Assembly: GCA_018268465.1 (NCBI GenBank)
Contig: JAFDWN010000016.1
Coordinates: 86,354 to 150,353, forward strand
Origin: Actinomycetota bacterium
Lineage (GTDB): Bacteria > Actinomycetota > Actinomycetes > Mycobacteriales > Mycobacteriaceae
Length of the DNA: 64,000 nucleotides
Direction of reading: 5' to 3'
This document shows, one piece after another, positions 55,785 to 64,000 of this stretch (its first letter is position 1; every line of letters starts with the position of its first letter). The notes beneath the pieces were generated by a model that had not been told where the DNA came from, did no database searches, and saw only the letters and a program-made list of their open reading frames with translations. The position numbers and the translations under genes were made by a program.

Positions 55785-56822
55785 TCACTTGACCGTCGGC
55801 AGATCCGGGCTCGACACGTCGTAGGTGTGGCCCGGCTGGGTGAGCAGCGCGGCCAGCTTCTGGGCCTTCTCGTCGGTGCGTTCGGTGGTTCCCCACACCA
55901 CCACCCGCCCGTCGGCCAGTGTCAGTGTGATCGCCGCCACCGACGGCGCCGCGACCCTGCCGATCTGCGCGGCCACATCCGGCGGCAGCGCGGTCATCAC
56001 CTGCAGCGCGGCTTTCGTCGCCGGATCGTTGGGACCTGGATTGTCGGCGTCCAGGTACGGCAGCGTCGGCGGCGGTGGAGCCGTCGCGAAGTCGACACCG
56101 TCGCGGTCGAACAGATGCGGGCCGTCGGGATAATCCTTGACCACCACCGGCACCCGCTCCACGACGGTGATGCGCAGCGACGACGGATATTCGCGCTGGA
56201 CCCGGGCGCTGGCGACCCGCCGGATGGTCGCCACGCGTTCGGCCACCGAATCGGTGTTGACCTGCAGCAGCGGTGTGCCCGGAGCGACGGCCGCGGCCGC
56301 GAGCACCTCTTCCTGCGGTACCGCCGCCAATCCGGTGACGACGACGGTGCGGGCGGACATGATCGGCGTGAAATACAGCACCAGCCCCAGCGCGACGGCC
56401 AGCACCGACAGCAGCGCCGACCACATGAGCACCTTCAGGCCCCGGACGGCCCGGCGGGCAAGCGCCGTCGACTCCCGGGCCGGCGCGGCCGCGGCGCGCC
56501 GTTTGGCGTCCCTGCGCGCCTCTTCGATCGCCATCGCCCTGGCCTTGGCCGCCCGGCGCTCCTCACGCTCGCGGCGGGCCCGGCGGCGCGGACCCTCGAA
56601 GTCGGCGTCCTCGGCCTGCGATTCCGTCCCGGATCCCGCCTCCGCGCCCGACGCGGGATCGGTCCCCTCCGATTCGCCCGCGCCGGCCGTCACCGCGTCC
56701 TCGGCGGCCACCGGGTCGTCGGCTGCGCCGGGCCCCTCGACGTCTGCCGCGACGGCCCCGCCCGATTCGGACCCGGCTGCCGCCTCCGCGCCGGCACCGT
56801 CGGCAGAAGACGGCCCGCTCAC
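55785..56822 (-). CDS. ftsQ: cell division protein FtsQ
   Basis: A bitopic divisome protein of 345 residues. A long cytoplasmic N-terminus (about 1-125) is first very acidic and Ala/Gly/Ser-rich (to about 70), then basic ([18 protein letters not shown]). One membrane helix follows ([20 protein letters not shown]). Outside lies the POTRA domain ([21 protein letters not shown]) and the beta domain with LPYLD. The GTG at 56822 overlaps the murC stop (GTGA). Confidence 0.95.
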   Translation of the reverse strand: MSGPSSADGAGAEAAAGSESGGAVAADVEGPGAADDPVAAEDAVTAGAGESEGTDPASGAEAGSGTESQAEDADFEGPRRRARREREERRAAKARAMAIEEARRDAKRRAAAAPARESTALARRAVRGLKVLMWSALLSVLAVALGLVLYFTPIMSARTVVVTGLAAVPQEEVLAAAAVAPGTPLLQVNTDSVAERVATIRRVASARVQREYPSSLRITVVERVPVVVKDYPDGPHLFDRDGVDFATAPPPPTLPYLDADNPGPNDPATKAALQVMTALPPDVAAQIGRVAAPSVAAITLTLADGRVVVWGTTERTDEKAQKLAALLTQPGHTYDVSSPDLPTVK

Positions 56823-58279
56823 CTCGGCACCTTCCCCGACCGGCCGGGCGCACTGCGATTGGCCTTGACCCGCAACGACTCCAGGATCTCCGGGCCGAGC
56901 ATGGTCACATCGCCCGCACCCATCGTGACGATCACGTCGCCGGGTTCGGCGACCCCGGCCACCCGCGCGGCCACCGCCGAGAAGTCCGGCACGTAGGTGA
57001 CCTGCGCCGAGACCGCCTCCGCGATCGTGGCACCGCTCACCCCGGCGATCGGCTGCTCCCGGGCCGCGTACACATCCAGCACGAAGACCAGGTCGGCGAT
57101 GTCCAGCGCCGCTCCGAACTGTGCGGCGAAAGTCTGTGTCCGCGAATACAGATGGGGCTGGAACACCACGATGGCGCGGCCACCCGATTCCTTGGCGATC
57201 GCACGCAGAGCCATGAGCGCGGCCGCGACCTTCGTCGGGTGATGGGCGTAGTCATCGAAGACACGGACACCCGCGGCGGTGCCGACCAACTCGAACCGGC
57301 GGCGCACACCGTCGAACCCGGCCAACGCCTCGAGCACGACATCCGGTTCTGCGCCGGCCTCGATGGCGGCCAGGAGCGCCGCCAGCGCGTTGAGGGCCAT
57401 ATGTCGGCCGGGCACCGAAAGTCGCATGGTCCGCGGGACACTCTCCCCCGCCAACTGCACCGTGGCTACGGCACTGGTGCCGTGCTGTTCCCAGTCCAGC
57501 AGCGCACCCGCCAGGTCGCCCCGTGGCGCGCTGCCGTAGCGGAGCACCCGGATCCCCAGTGCGGCTGTGCGTTCGGCGAAGGCGGCGGCGCCCGGATCGT
57601 CGACGCAGACCACCGCCGCGCCACCGGGTTGCAGACGTTCGATGAACGCGTCGAACACCTCGACGTATGCCTGCTCGGTACCGAAGAAGTCGAGATGGTC
57701 GGCCTCGATGTTGGTCACCACGGCGATATCGGGCCGGTACTGCACCAGCGAGCCGTCACTCTCGTCCGCCTCGGCGACGAAGCAATGTCCGCTGCCGTGA
57801 TGAGCATTGGTGCCCGCCTCGCCGAGGTCGCCGCCCACGGCGAAGGACGGATCGAAGCCGCCATGCTGCAACGCCACGATCACCATCGAGGTCGTGGTGG
57901 TCTTGCCGGCTGTCCCGGTCACCATCACCGTGGTGTACCCGGCCATCAACTTCGCCAGTACCGCGGGGCGCAACAGCACCGGGATGCCCCGCTTGCGGGC
58001 CTCCACGAGTTCGGGATTGGTCTTCGGAATCGCCGCGTGGGTGGTGACGACCGCCGTCGGCCCGCCCGGCAGCAGATCCAGCGACGACGCGTCGTGGCCG
58101 ATGCAGATCTGGGCTCCGCGCGCCCGCAGCGCCGCCACCCCGCGTGACTCCTTGGCATCCGACCCCGACACCTGTGCCCCGCGGTCGAGCAGGATGCGGG
58201 CCACACCCGACATGCCCGCTCCCCCGATCCCGACCATATGCACCCGCGACAGCTCGGGGGGCAGGGCGCGTTCGCTCAC
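56819..58279 (-). CDS. murC: UDP-N-acetylmuramate-L-alanine ligase
   Basis: Adds L-alanine to UDP-MurNAc, the first amino acid of the peptidoglycan stem. It is 486 residues. The N-terminal Rossmann region is [19 protein letters not shown], the ATP P-loop is [13 protein letters not shown], and the Mur signature includes [10 protein letters not shown] and [10 protein letters not shown]. The GTG at 58279 overlaps the murG stop (GTGA); the open frame continues upstream through murG but in the wrong frame for any product. Confidence 0.97.
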   Translation of the reverse strand: MSERALPPELSRVHMVGIGGAGMSGVARILLDRGAQVSGSDAKESRGVAALRARGAQICIGHDASSLDLLPGGPTAVVTTHAAIPKTNPELVEARKRGIPVLLRPAVLAKLMAGYTTVMVTGTAGKTTTTSMVIVALQHGGFDPSFAVGGDLGEAGTNAHHGSGHCFVAEADESDGSLVQYRPDIAVVTNIEADHLDFFGTEQAYVEVFDAFIERLQPGGAAVVCVDDPGAAAFAERTAALGIRVLRYGSAPRGDLAGALLDWEQHGTSAVATVQLAGESVPRTMRLSVPGRHMALNALAALLAAIEAGAEPDVVLEALAGFDGVRRRFELVGTAAGVRVFDDYAHHPTKVAAALMALRAIAKESGGRAIVVFQPHLYSRTQTFAAQFGAALDIADLVFVLDVYAAREQPIAGVSGATIAEAVSAQVTYVPDFSAVAARVAGVAEPGDVIVTMGAGDVTMLGPEILESLRVKANRSAPGRSGKVPR

Positions 58280-59436
58280 CGCCGGCCCCTCCGGGTCGCC
58301 CGCGCCTCGTGCGCCACGTCCAGCGCCACCTCGGCCACCCGGCGCGCGGCGTCCCGGTGGCCCGACAGCGCCGCCGCTTCGGTCATCGCCGCGAGCCGCG
58401 GCGCGTCGTTGAGCAGCCCGGTGACGGTCTGGGCGACGAAACCCGGCGTGAGGCGGGCGTCCTCGACGACGATGCCGCCACCCGCCTGCTCGACCGGCAG
58501 TGCATTGAGCCGCTGCTCGCCGTTGCCGATCGGCAGCGGCACGTACACCGCGGGCAGCCCGACCGCCGTCACCTCGGCGACCGTCATCGCCCCCGACCGG
58601 CAGATGGCCAGGTCGGCCGCCGCGTAGGCCAGATCCATCCGGTCGAGATAGGGCACGGCGACGTACGGCGGTCGCGACGGGCCGATGGCGGCGGGCAGCT
58701 CCAGAGTGTTCTTGGGGCCGTGCGCGTGCAGGACGGCGATTCCCGCCGCCGCCAGGTCCGCCGCGGCGGCCGAGACCGCGCGGTTGAGCGACTGCGCCCC
58801 CTGCGACCCGCCGAATACCAGCAGCACCCTGGCGTCGTCGGCGAAGCCGAACCGGGCGCGCGCCTCGGCACGCAGCGCCGCGCGGTCCAGGGTGGTGATC
58901 GTCTCGCGCACCGGCATCCCGACGACCTCGACGTGGCGCAATCCGGGGTCGGGTACCGCCGAGAGCACCCGCTGCGCCGACCGTGCCCCGACCCGGTTGG
59001 CCCATCCCGCGCTGGCATTGGCTTCGTGGACGACGACCGGCACCCGTCGCCTGCGCCGGGGCGCCAACCCGCCCCGGGCGGCCAGATACGCGGGCAGCGC
59101 CACATAGCCGCCGAACCCGACGACCACGTCGGCGTCGACCTCGTCGAGGACGCTGCGGGTCTGGCGGACGGCCCGGCGCACCCGGACCGGTAGACGCACC
59201 AGGTCGCCCGAGGGTTTACGAGGCAGCGGCACCGGGGTGATCAGTTCGAGGTGGTAACCCCGTTCGGGCACCAGCCGGGTTTCCAGCCCGCGATGCGTGC
59301 CCAGGGCGGTGATCCGCACCGCGGGGTCGATCGTTCTGAGGGCGTCGGCCACGGCCATCGCCGGTTCGACGTGCCCCGCGGTGCCACCACCTGCGAGGAC
59401 CACGGAGATGCCCCCGGCGACCCACGTGTCGTTCAC
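58276..59436 (-). CDS. murG: lipid II synthase (UDP-GlcNAc transferase)
   Basis: Transfers GlcNAc to lipid I on the inner face of the membrane, forming lipid II. It is 386 residues of GT-B fold. The first G-loop is [20 protein letters not shown], the second [13 protein letters not shown], and [11 protein letters not shown] and [22 protein letters not shown] form the donor site. The GTG at 59436 overlaps the ftsW stop (GTGA). Confidence 0.97.
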   Translation of the reverse strand: MNDTWVAGGISVVLAGGGTAGHVEPAMAVADALRTIDPAVRITALGTHRGLETRLVPERGYHLELITPVPLPRKPSGDLVRLPVRVRRAVRQTRSVLDEVDADVVVGFGGYVALPAYLAARGGLAPRRRRRVPVVVHEANASAGWANRVGARSAQRVLSAVPDPGLRHVEVVGMPVRETITTLDRAALRAEARARFGFADDARVLLVFGGSQGAQSLNRAVSAAAADLAAAGIAVLHAHGPKNTLELPAAIGPSRPPYVAVPYLDRMDLAYAAADLAICRSGAMTVAEVTAVGLPAVYVPLPIGNGEQRLNALPVEQAGGGIVVEDARLTPGFVAQTVTGLLNDAPRLAAMTEAAALSGHRDAARRVAEVALDVAHEARATRRGRR

Positions 59437-61061
59437 CCGTAACGCTGACCTTCCAGTGTGCGGGCCCGCTGGCCCTGTTGGCGTTGACCCGTCCGGTTCT
59501 GGCCGGTACGGCCGGCGGGTTCACCACGGCGCCCGCGGGCGGGCGGTGGCACCACCGCACCGGTGTTTCGGCCGCCTCCATGATGCCCTGTCTGCCGGCC
59601 CCTACCGTCAGCCGTGTGGGTTTTGCGGGACTTCTCACTGGCGGGCACGCGCGCCGCGGGTTTCTTGGCGGGTTTCTTCGCCGGTTTCTGGGGTTTGCGC
59701 TCGGGCCGCGTCCGCAGCCGGTCGCGCACCGCCTCCAGCCGGGTGGGCACATACGGCTCCGGGAGGGGCAACCGGAGCAGCCGGTTGACCTTGTCGTCGC
59801 GGCCGGCGCGGAGCGCTGCCACCGCCTCCGGCTCGTGACGCGCCGCGTTTGTGATGAGCCCCATCATGAAAAGCGTCGTCGCCGTTGATGTTCCACCTGC
59901 GGAAATCAACGGGAGCTGCAGCCCGGTGACGGGCAGAAGTCCGACGACGTAGCCGACGTTGATGAACACCTGACCGAGCACCCACATGGTGGCGGTCGCG
60001 GTGAGCAGGCGCAGGAACGGGTCGGCCGAACGGCGCGCGATCCGCATCCCGGTGTAGGCGAACAGCCCGAACAGGGCCAGCAGCCCCAGCGCGCCGACGA
60101 AGCCCAACTCCTCGCCGATGATGGCGAAGATGAAGTCGTTGTGCGCGTTGGGCAGATAGTTCCACTTCGCGGTGCCCTGCCCGAGCCCGTCACCGAAGAC
60201 GCCGCCGTTGGCCAAGGCGAACCTGGCCTGCCGCGCCTGATAGCCCGCCCCCTGCGAATCGGCCGCGGGGTCCAGCCAGGACCGCACCCGGTCGGAGCGG
60301 TACCCCTCGGCCATCGCCAGCACCCCCGCCGCCACCACCACGGCCAGCAACGAGCTCATGAAGACGCGCAGCGGCAGGCCCGCATACCACAGCAGGGCGA
60401 GCAGGATGATGCCCAGCGACACCGTCTGCCCGAGGTCGGGCTGCGCGACGATGAGCGCGAGCGCGATGACCGCGGCAGGCACCAGCGGAATCAGCATCTC
60501 CCGCAGCGACGCCCGCTCCATGCGCCGTGCCGCCAGCAGATGCGCACCCCAGATCGCGAATGCGATCTTGGCCAGCTCCGACGGCTGCATCGAGAACCCG
60601 GCGACCACGAACCAGCCCCGGGAACCGTTGGCCACCTTGCCGATTCCCGGAATCAGCACCAGGATCAGCATGACGACGGTGACGGCGTAGCCGGCGAACG
60701 CCAGCTTGCGCAGCAGCAGCACCGGTGTGCGCAGGGCGATGTAGAACGCGACCAGGCCGATAGCCGTCCACAGCACCTGCTTGGCGAACACCACCCACGG
60801 CGACCCGTCCTGGTCGTAGGAGTACACCCCCGACGCCGAGAGCACCATCGTCAGCCCCAACGTCACCAGCAGGGCGGCGACGGCGATGATGAGGTGAAAC
60901 GACGTCATGGGCCGGCCCAGCCAGGCGCCGAACCGTGTCCGCGGACCCGCCGGTGCGGGCGCCGTCGCGCCGGTGTCGGGCGCATCGCCGGGTGCGGCCG
61001 GCTCGGCGGCGCCGGCAGGGGCACCGCGCCGCAGCCGCAGGCGGGTCAGGATGGCGTCCAC
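59433..61061 (-). CDS. ftsW: SEDS peptidoglycan glycosyltransferase FtsW
   Basis: Polymerises septal glycan from lipid II. It is 542 residues with about ten membrane helices. SEDS marks are [25 protein letters not shown]-like [21 protein letters not shown], and [16 protein letters not shown]. Both ends are extended: an Ala/Pro-rich N-terminus (about 45 residues), and a long basic C-terminal tail with repeated KPAKK units and Arg/Gly-rich sequence. The tail in mycobacteria is thought to contact FtsZ and other divisome parts. The start is the GTG at 61061, five bases after murD. Confidence 0.96.
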   Translation of the reverse strand: MDAILTRLRLRRGAPAGAAEPAAPGDAPDTGATAPAPAGPRTRFGAWLGRPMTSFHLIIAVAALLVTLGLTMVLSASGVYSYDQDGSPWVVFAKQVLWTAIGLVAFYIALRTPVLLLRKLAFAGYAVTVVMLILVLIPGIGKVANGSRGWFVVAGFSMQPSELAKIAFAIWGAHLLAARRMERASLREMLIPLVPAAVIALALIVAQPDLGQTVSLGIILLALLWYAGLPLRVFMSSLLAVVVAAGVLAMAEGYRSDRVRSWLDPAADSQGAGYQARQARFALANGGVFGDGLGQGTAKWNYLPNAHNDFIFAIIGEELGFVGALGLLALFGLFAYTGMRIARRSADPFLRLLTATATMWVLGQVFINVGYVVGLLPVTGLQLPLISAGGTSTATTLFMMGLITNAARHEPEAVAALRAGRDDKVNRLLRLPLPEPYVPTRLEAVRDRLRTRPERKPQKPAKKPAKKPAARVPASEKSRKTHTADGRGRQTGHHGGGRNTGAVVPPPARGRRGEPAGRTGQNRTGQRQQGQRARTLEGQRYG

Positions 61062-61066
61062 GGCGG

Positions 61067-62530
61067 CTACCGTGCAGCGGTGCGCACTGCCGCGGCAAAC
61101 GCGTCGCCGCGCTGCCCGTAGCCGCCGAACTGGTCGAAGGACGCCCCGGCCGGGGCCAACAGGACGGTGTCCCCGGGCCTGGCGAGCATGCGGGCGGCGT
61201 CGACGGCCGCGGACATCACCGCATCCGACAGCGGCCGCCCCCCGACCTCGATCACACGAGTCACATGATTCACAACTGACTCAGGAGTCCCTTGCACCAC
61301 AGAATCCTCCCCCGTCACAAGCTCCACAACGGGGACATCCGGGGCGTGTCGCGCCAACGCGTCGGCGATCACCCGGCGATCGCGACCGATCAGCACCGCA
61401 CCGGCCAGCCGATCCGCCGTGGCGATCACCAGGTCATCCACCGACGCGCCCTTGAGCAAACCGCCGGCAACCCAGATCACCCGCGGGTAGGCGCCGATGG
61501 AAGCCCCCGCCGCATGCGGGTTCGTCGCCTTAGAGTCGTCGACGAAAGTGACCCCGTCCATCGAGGCCACGATCTCGGCCCGGTGCCGGCCCACCCGGAA
61601 CGACGCGAGCGCGGCGGCCACCGCCTCGCCCGGCACCCCCGCGGCCCGCGCCAGCGCCGCCGCACCCAGCGCGTCGAGCACGCCGACCGGTCCGGCCACC
61701 GGGATATCCGCCGCCGCGGCCAGCGTCAGTCCGTCGCCCGGCACCGCACCGAACGCCCGGTCCACCAGCATGCCGTCCCGTACTCCCAGCTCACCGGCAC
61801 CCGGCTCACCCAGACGAAACCCCACCCGCAGTGGCGCCGCCGCCCCTGCCATCAACCCGGCCGCCACCGGGTCGTCCAGCCCCACCACCGCCACCCGGCC
61901 GTCCAGCACCCGCGCCTTGTCGGCGGCGTACGCCCGCATCGAGCCGTGCCAGTCCAGGTGATCCTCGGCGACGTTGAGCACCGCACCCGCGTCGGGCTTC
62001 ACCGACGGCGCCCAGTGCAGCTGGAAACTCGACAGCTCCACGGCAAGGAACTCCGCCGGTTCGGCCAGCACGTCGAGGACGGGACTGCCGATATTTCCGC
62101 ACAACAGGCTGCGCAGACCCGCCTCGAGCAGCATCGCGTGCAGCATCGACGTGGTCGTGGTCTTCCCGTTCGTGCCCGTGACCACCAGCCAGCGCCGGGG
62201 CGGCCCATAGTGGCCCGCGGCGTCCAGGCGCCACGCCAGCTCGACATCGCCCCAGATGGGCACCCCCGCGGCCGCTGCGGCGGCGAGCACCGGCGCGGTC
62301 GGCGAATAGCCGGGGCTGGTGACCACCAGCTCATATCCCCCGACGGCACCGCATGCCCGGCCCGGGTCCGTGACCGGCACCCCGGCGTCGGCGTGGGGTT
62401 GCAGCGCCGCGGGATTGTCGTCGCAGAGTGTGACGTCGGCGCCCAGCGGAATCAGCGCCGCCAGCACCGCGCGTCCGGTCACGCCCGCACCGGTCACCAG
62501 GACCCTGGTCCCGGGCCGCAGCTCGGTCAC
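61067..62530 (-). CDS. murD: UDP-N-acetylmuramoylalanine-D-glutamate ligase
   Basis: Adds D-glutamate to the peptidoglycan precursor. It is 487 residues. The Rossmann start is [18 protein letters not shown], the ATP P-loop [43 protein letters not shown], and the C-terminal [13 protein letters not shown]. The GTG at 62530 is one base after the mraY stop. Confidence 0.97.
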   Translation of the reverse strand: MTELRPGTRVLVTGAGVTGRAVLAALIPLGADVTLCDDNPAALQPHADAGVPVTDPGRACGAVGGYELVVTSPGYSPTAPVLAAAAAAGVPIWGDVELAWRLDAAGHYGPPRRWLVVTGTNGKTTTTSMLHAMLLEAGLRSLLCGNIGSPVLDVLAEPAEFLAVELSSFQLHWAPSVKPDAGAVLNVAEDHLDWHGSMRAYAADKARVLDGRVAVVGLDDPVAAGLMAGAAAPLRVGFRLGEPGAGELGVRDGMLVDRAFGAVPGDGLTLAAAADIPVAGPVGVLDALGAAALARAAGVPGEAVAAALASFRVGRHRAEIVASMDGVTFVDDSKATNPHAAGASIGAYPRVIWVAGGLLKGASVDDLVIATADRLAGAVLIGRDRRVIADALARHAPDVPVVELVTGEDSVVQGTPESVVNHVTRVIEVGGRPLSDAVMSAAVDAARMLARPGDTVLLAPAGASFDQFGGYGQRGDAFAAAVRTAAR

Positions 62531-62531
62531 C

Positions 62532-63611
62532 TCAGGCCCCGACGGTGGTCAGCCACTCGCTGTAGAACAGCGCCACCCCCAGCCCGCACGCGATGGCGGT
62601 GAGCAACCAGAACCGGATGATCACCTGCGTCTCGGCCCACCCGACCAACTCGAAGTGGTGGTGGAAGGGCGCCATCCGGAACACCCGCCGGCCCGTGGTG
62701 CGGAACGCCAGGATCTGCACCACGACCGAGGTCACCTCGGCGACGAACAACGCGCCGAGGACCACGGCGAGCATCTCGGTGCGGCTGGTCACCGAAATGC
62801 CGGCGATGATGCCGCCCAGCGCCAGCGAGCCGGTGTCACCCATGAAGATCTTCGCCGGGGCGGCATTCCACCACAGGAAGCCGACACAGGCCCCGGCCGT
62901 CGCCGCGGCGATCAACGCCAGATCCAGCGGATCACGCACGTTGTAGCAGCCCAGGCCCGGGCTGGTGGCGCACGCATTGCGGAACTGCCAGAACGTGATC
63001 AGCACGTATGCCGCACACACCATCGCCATGGCGCCCGCCGCCAACCCGTCCAAACCGTCGGTGAAGTTCACCGCGTTCGACCAGGCGCTGACGATGACCA
63101 CACAGAACAGCACGAACACCGCCGGAGCCAGCGTCACCGTCGCGATCTCGCGGACGTAGGACAGCTCCGGGCTGCCCGGCGTCAGGCCGTCGCCGTTGCG
63201 GAACTGCAGGACCAGCACACCGAAGAGCACCGCCGCGACCAGCTGGCCGACAGTCTTGGCGGTCTTGTTCAGCCCGAGATTGCGCGACCGCCGGATCTTG
63301 ATCAGATCGTCGATGAAGCCGACCGCCCCCAATGCGGTGGCCAGGCCGAGGACCAGCAAGCCCGATGCCGAGGGGCCCTTGCCGTCCATCGCGATGCCGA
63401 CCAGGTGGGTGCCCAGGTAGCCCGCCCAGATGCCGGCCAAGATGGCCACCCCGCCCATCGACGGCGTGCCGCGCTTCTTATGGTGGCTGGGCGGACCGTC
63501 CTCACGGATCTCATGCCCGAAGCCCTGCCGGGTGAACAGCCGGATGAGCACCGGCGTCAACAGGATCGACACCGTCAGCGCGATGCCGACGGCGATGAGG
63601 ATCTGCCTCAT
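62532..63611 (-). CDS. mraY: phospho-MurNAc-pentapeptide translocase
   Basis: Attaches phospho-MurNAc-pentapeptide to decaprenyl phosphate, producing lipid I. It is 359 residues with ten membrane helices. Motifs are [19 protein letters not shown] with the Asp pair, [27 protein letters not shown] and [12 protein letters not shown] with the histidine cluster. It is called murX in M. tuberculosis. The ATG at 63611 overlaps the murF stop (ATGA). Confidence 0.97.
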   Translation of the reverse strand: MRQILIAVGIALTVSILLTPVLIRLFTRQGFGHEIREDGPPSHHKKRGTPSMGGVAILAGIWAGYLGTHLVGIAMDGKGPSASGLLVLGLATALGAVGFIDDLIKIRRSRNLGLNKTAKTVGQLVAAVLFGVLVLQFRNGDGLTPGSPELSYVREIATVTLAPAVFVLFCVVIVSAWSNAVNFTDGLDGLAAGAMAMVCAAYVLITFWQFRNACATSPGLGCYNVRDPLDLALIAAATAGACVGFLWWNAAPAKIFMGDTGSLALGGIIAGISVTSRTEMLAVVLGALFVAEVTSVVVQILAFRTTGRRVFRMAPFHHHFELVGWAETQVIIRFWLLTAIACGLGVALFYSEWLTTVGA

Positions 63612-64000
63612 CGGGTGAAGTCCCCGTCCCCGCCGTCGGGAGCCGGACTGACGGCTCCGCCGTCGGAAACCAGCGCTTCGGCCACCACACCCAGCCCCGC
63701 CGAGTTCGAGGCCTTCACCAGCACCACGTCACCCGCACGCAGCTCAGACCGCAGCAATGCCAGCGCGGCATCACGGTCGGGGACGATGGTGGCCTCTGCA
63801 CCCCACGAACCCTCCATCACCGCCCCATGATGCATAGCGCTCAACGACCTCCCGGTTCCCACGACGACGAGTCGAGAGACATCTAATCGCACCGCCAGCC
63901 TGCCGACGCGGTCATGTTCGGATATCGCCTCGTCACCGAGCTCCGCCATCTCCCCCAGCACCGCCCAGCTGCGCCGCGCGTCGCTTCGCTCCCGCCCGCC
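63608..64000 (-). CDS. murF: MurF, C-terminal part (runs off the window)
   Basis: The last 130 codons of UDP-N-acetylmuramoyl-tripeptide-D-alanyl-D-alanine ligase. The segment [15 protein letters not shown] and [17 protein letters not shown] near the end are typical of the C-terminal domain. The rest of the gene, including the ATP site, lies beyond base 64000, so completeness cannot be judged. Its stop overlaps the mraY start. Confidence 0.93.
   Translation of the reverse strand, partial: GGRERSDARRSWAVLGEMAELGDEAISEHDRVGRLAVRLDVSRLVVVGTGRSLSAMHHGAVMEGSWGAEATIVPDRDAALALLRSELRAGDVVLVKASNSAGLGVVAEALVSDGGAVSPAPDGGDGDFTR

Overview
The window is chromosomal DNA from a high-GC actinobacterium, almost certainly a fast-growing mycobacterium (Mycobacterium/Mycolicibacterium). 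The evidence is mycothiol biosynthesis (mshC), Wag31, SepF, UppP, LppL and DUF3090 genes, many GTG starts, and a gene order that from memory follows M. tuberculosis Rv2124c to Rv2157c. No rRNA, CRISPR array or intact prophage was seen.

Layout. 1-18.8 kb is core backbone: a HAD phosphatase, metH, a PAC2 protein, a patatin/DUF1254 pair, mshC, cysQ, a META lipoprotein, a three-gene block (kinase-like SCO1664-type protein, DUF3090, histidine phosphatase), uppP, lppL, DUF5703, pyrD, a PEBP protein, an M20 peptidase and tRNA-Leu(GAG). From 18.8 to about 49.5 kb the M. tuberculosis order is interrupted by accessory DNA. It starts with an eroded IS3-type transposase fragment, followed by a four-gene cyanophycin island at 19.8-26.2 kb: cyanophycin synthetase, a tandem two-domain cyanophycinase, a small PIN-like protein and an M14-type zinc peptidase. 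The island looks foreign: it prefers TAT for tyrosine, appears somewhat lower in GC, and resembles alphaproteobacterial sequence. Next come an AraC regulator, the C-terminal stump of a beta-keto acid cleavage enzyme, a small secreted protein and a mycothiol-dependent isomerase-like protein.

29-38 kb is a nitrate assimilation locus. A NarK transporter and a fused nitrate reductase/flavoprotein face away from a small unknown gene, nirB and nirD. A GlnR-like site lies in the shared promoter region. 38-39.4 kb holds a translationally coupled pair on the minus strand: a membrane-anchored pentapeptide-repeat protein and a TIR/deoxyribosyltransferase-like protein. This is the best candidate in the window for an undescribed two-component, possibly defensive, system. 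39.6-45.6 kb is a tripartite tricarboxylate transporter (tctC-tctB-tctA) with a coupled universal stress protein, and a divergent CitA/CitB-type two-component system.

45.5-50.7 kb carries DUF2784, a serine-hydrolase-like lipoprotein that has lost its catalytic residues, a glutamine amidotransferase, a TIGR01777 epimerase, a phosphoribosyltransferase and a small membrane protein. 50.7-64 kb is the mycobacterial division and cell-wall (dcw) cluster, transcribed leftward: murF (cut by the window edge), mraY, murD, ftsW, murG, murC, ftsQ, ftsZ, pgeF, yggS, sepF, yggT, wag31. Most junctions from murF to ftsQ are ATGA or GTGA overlaps, so these genes look translationally coupled.

No database search was run. 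All assignments come from reading motifs, gene order and family knowledge.
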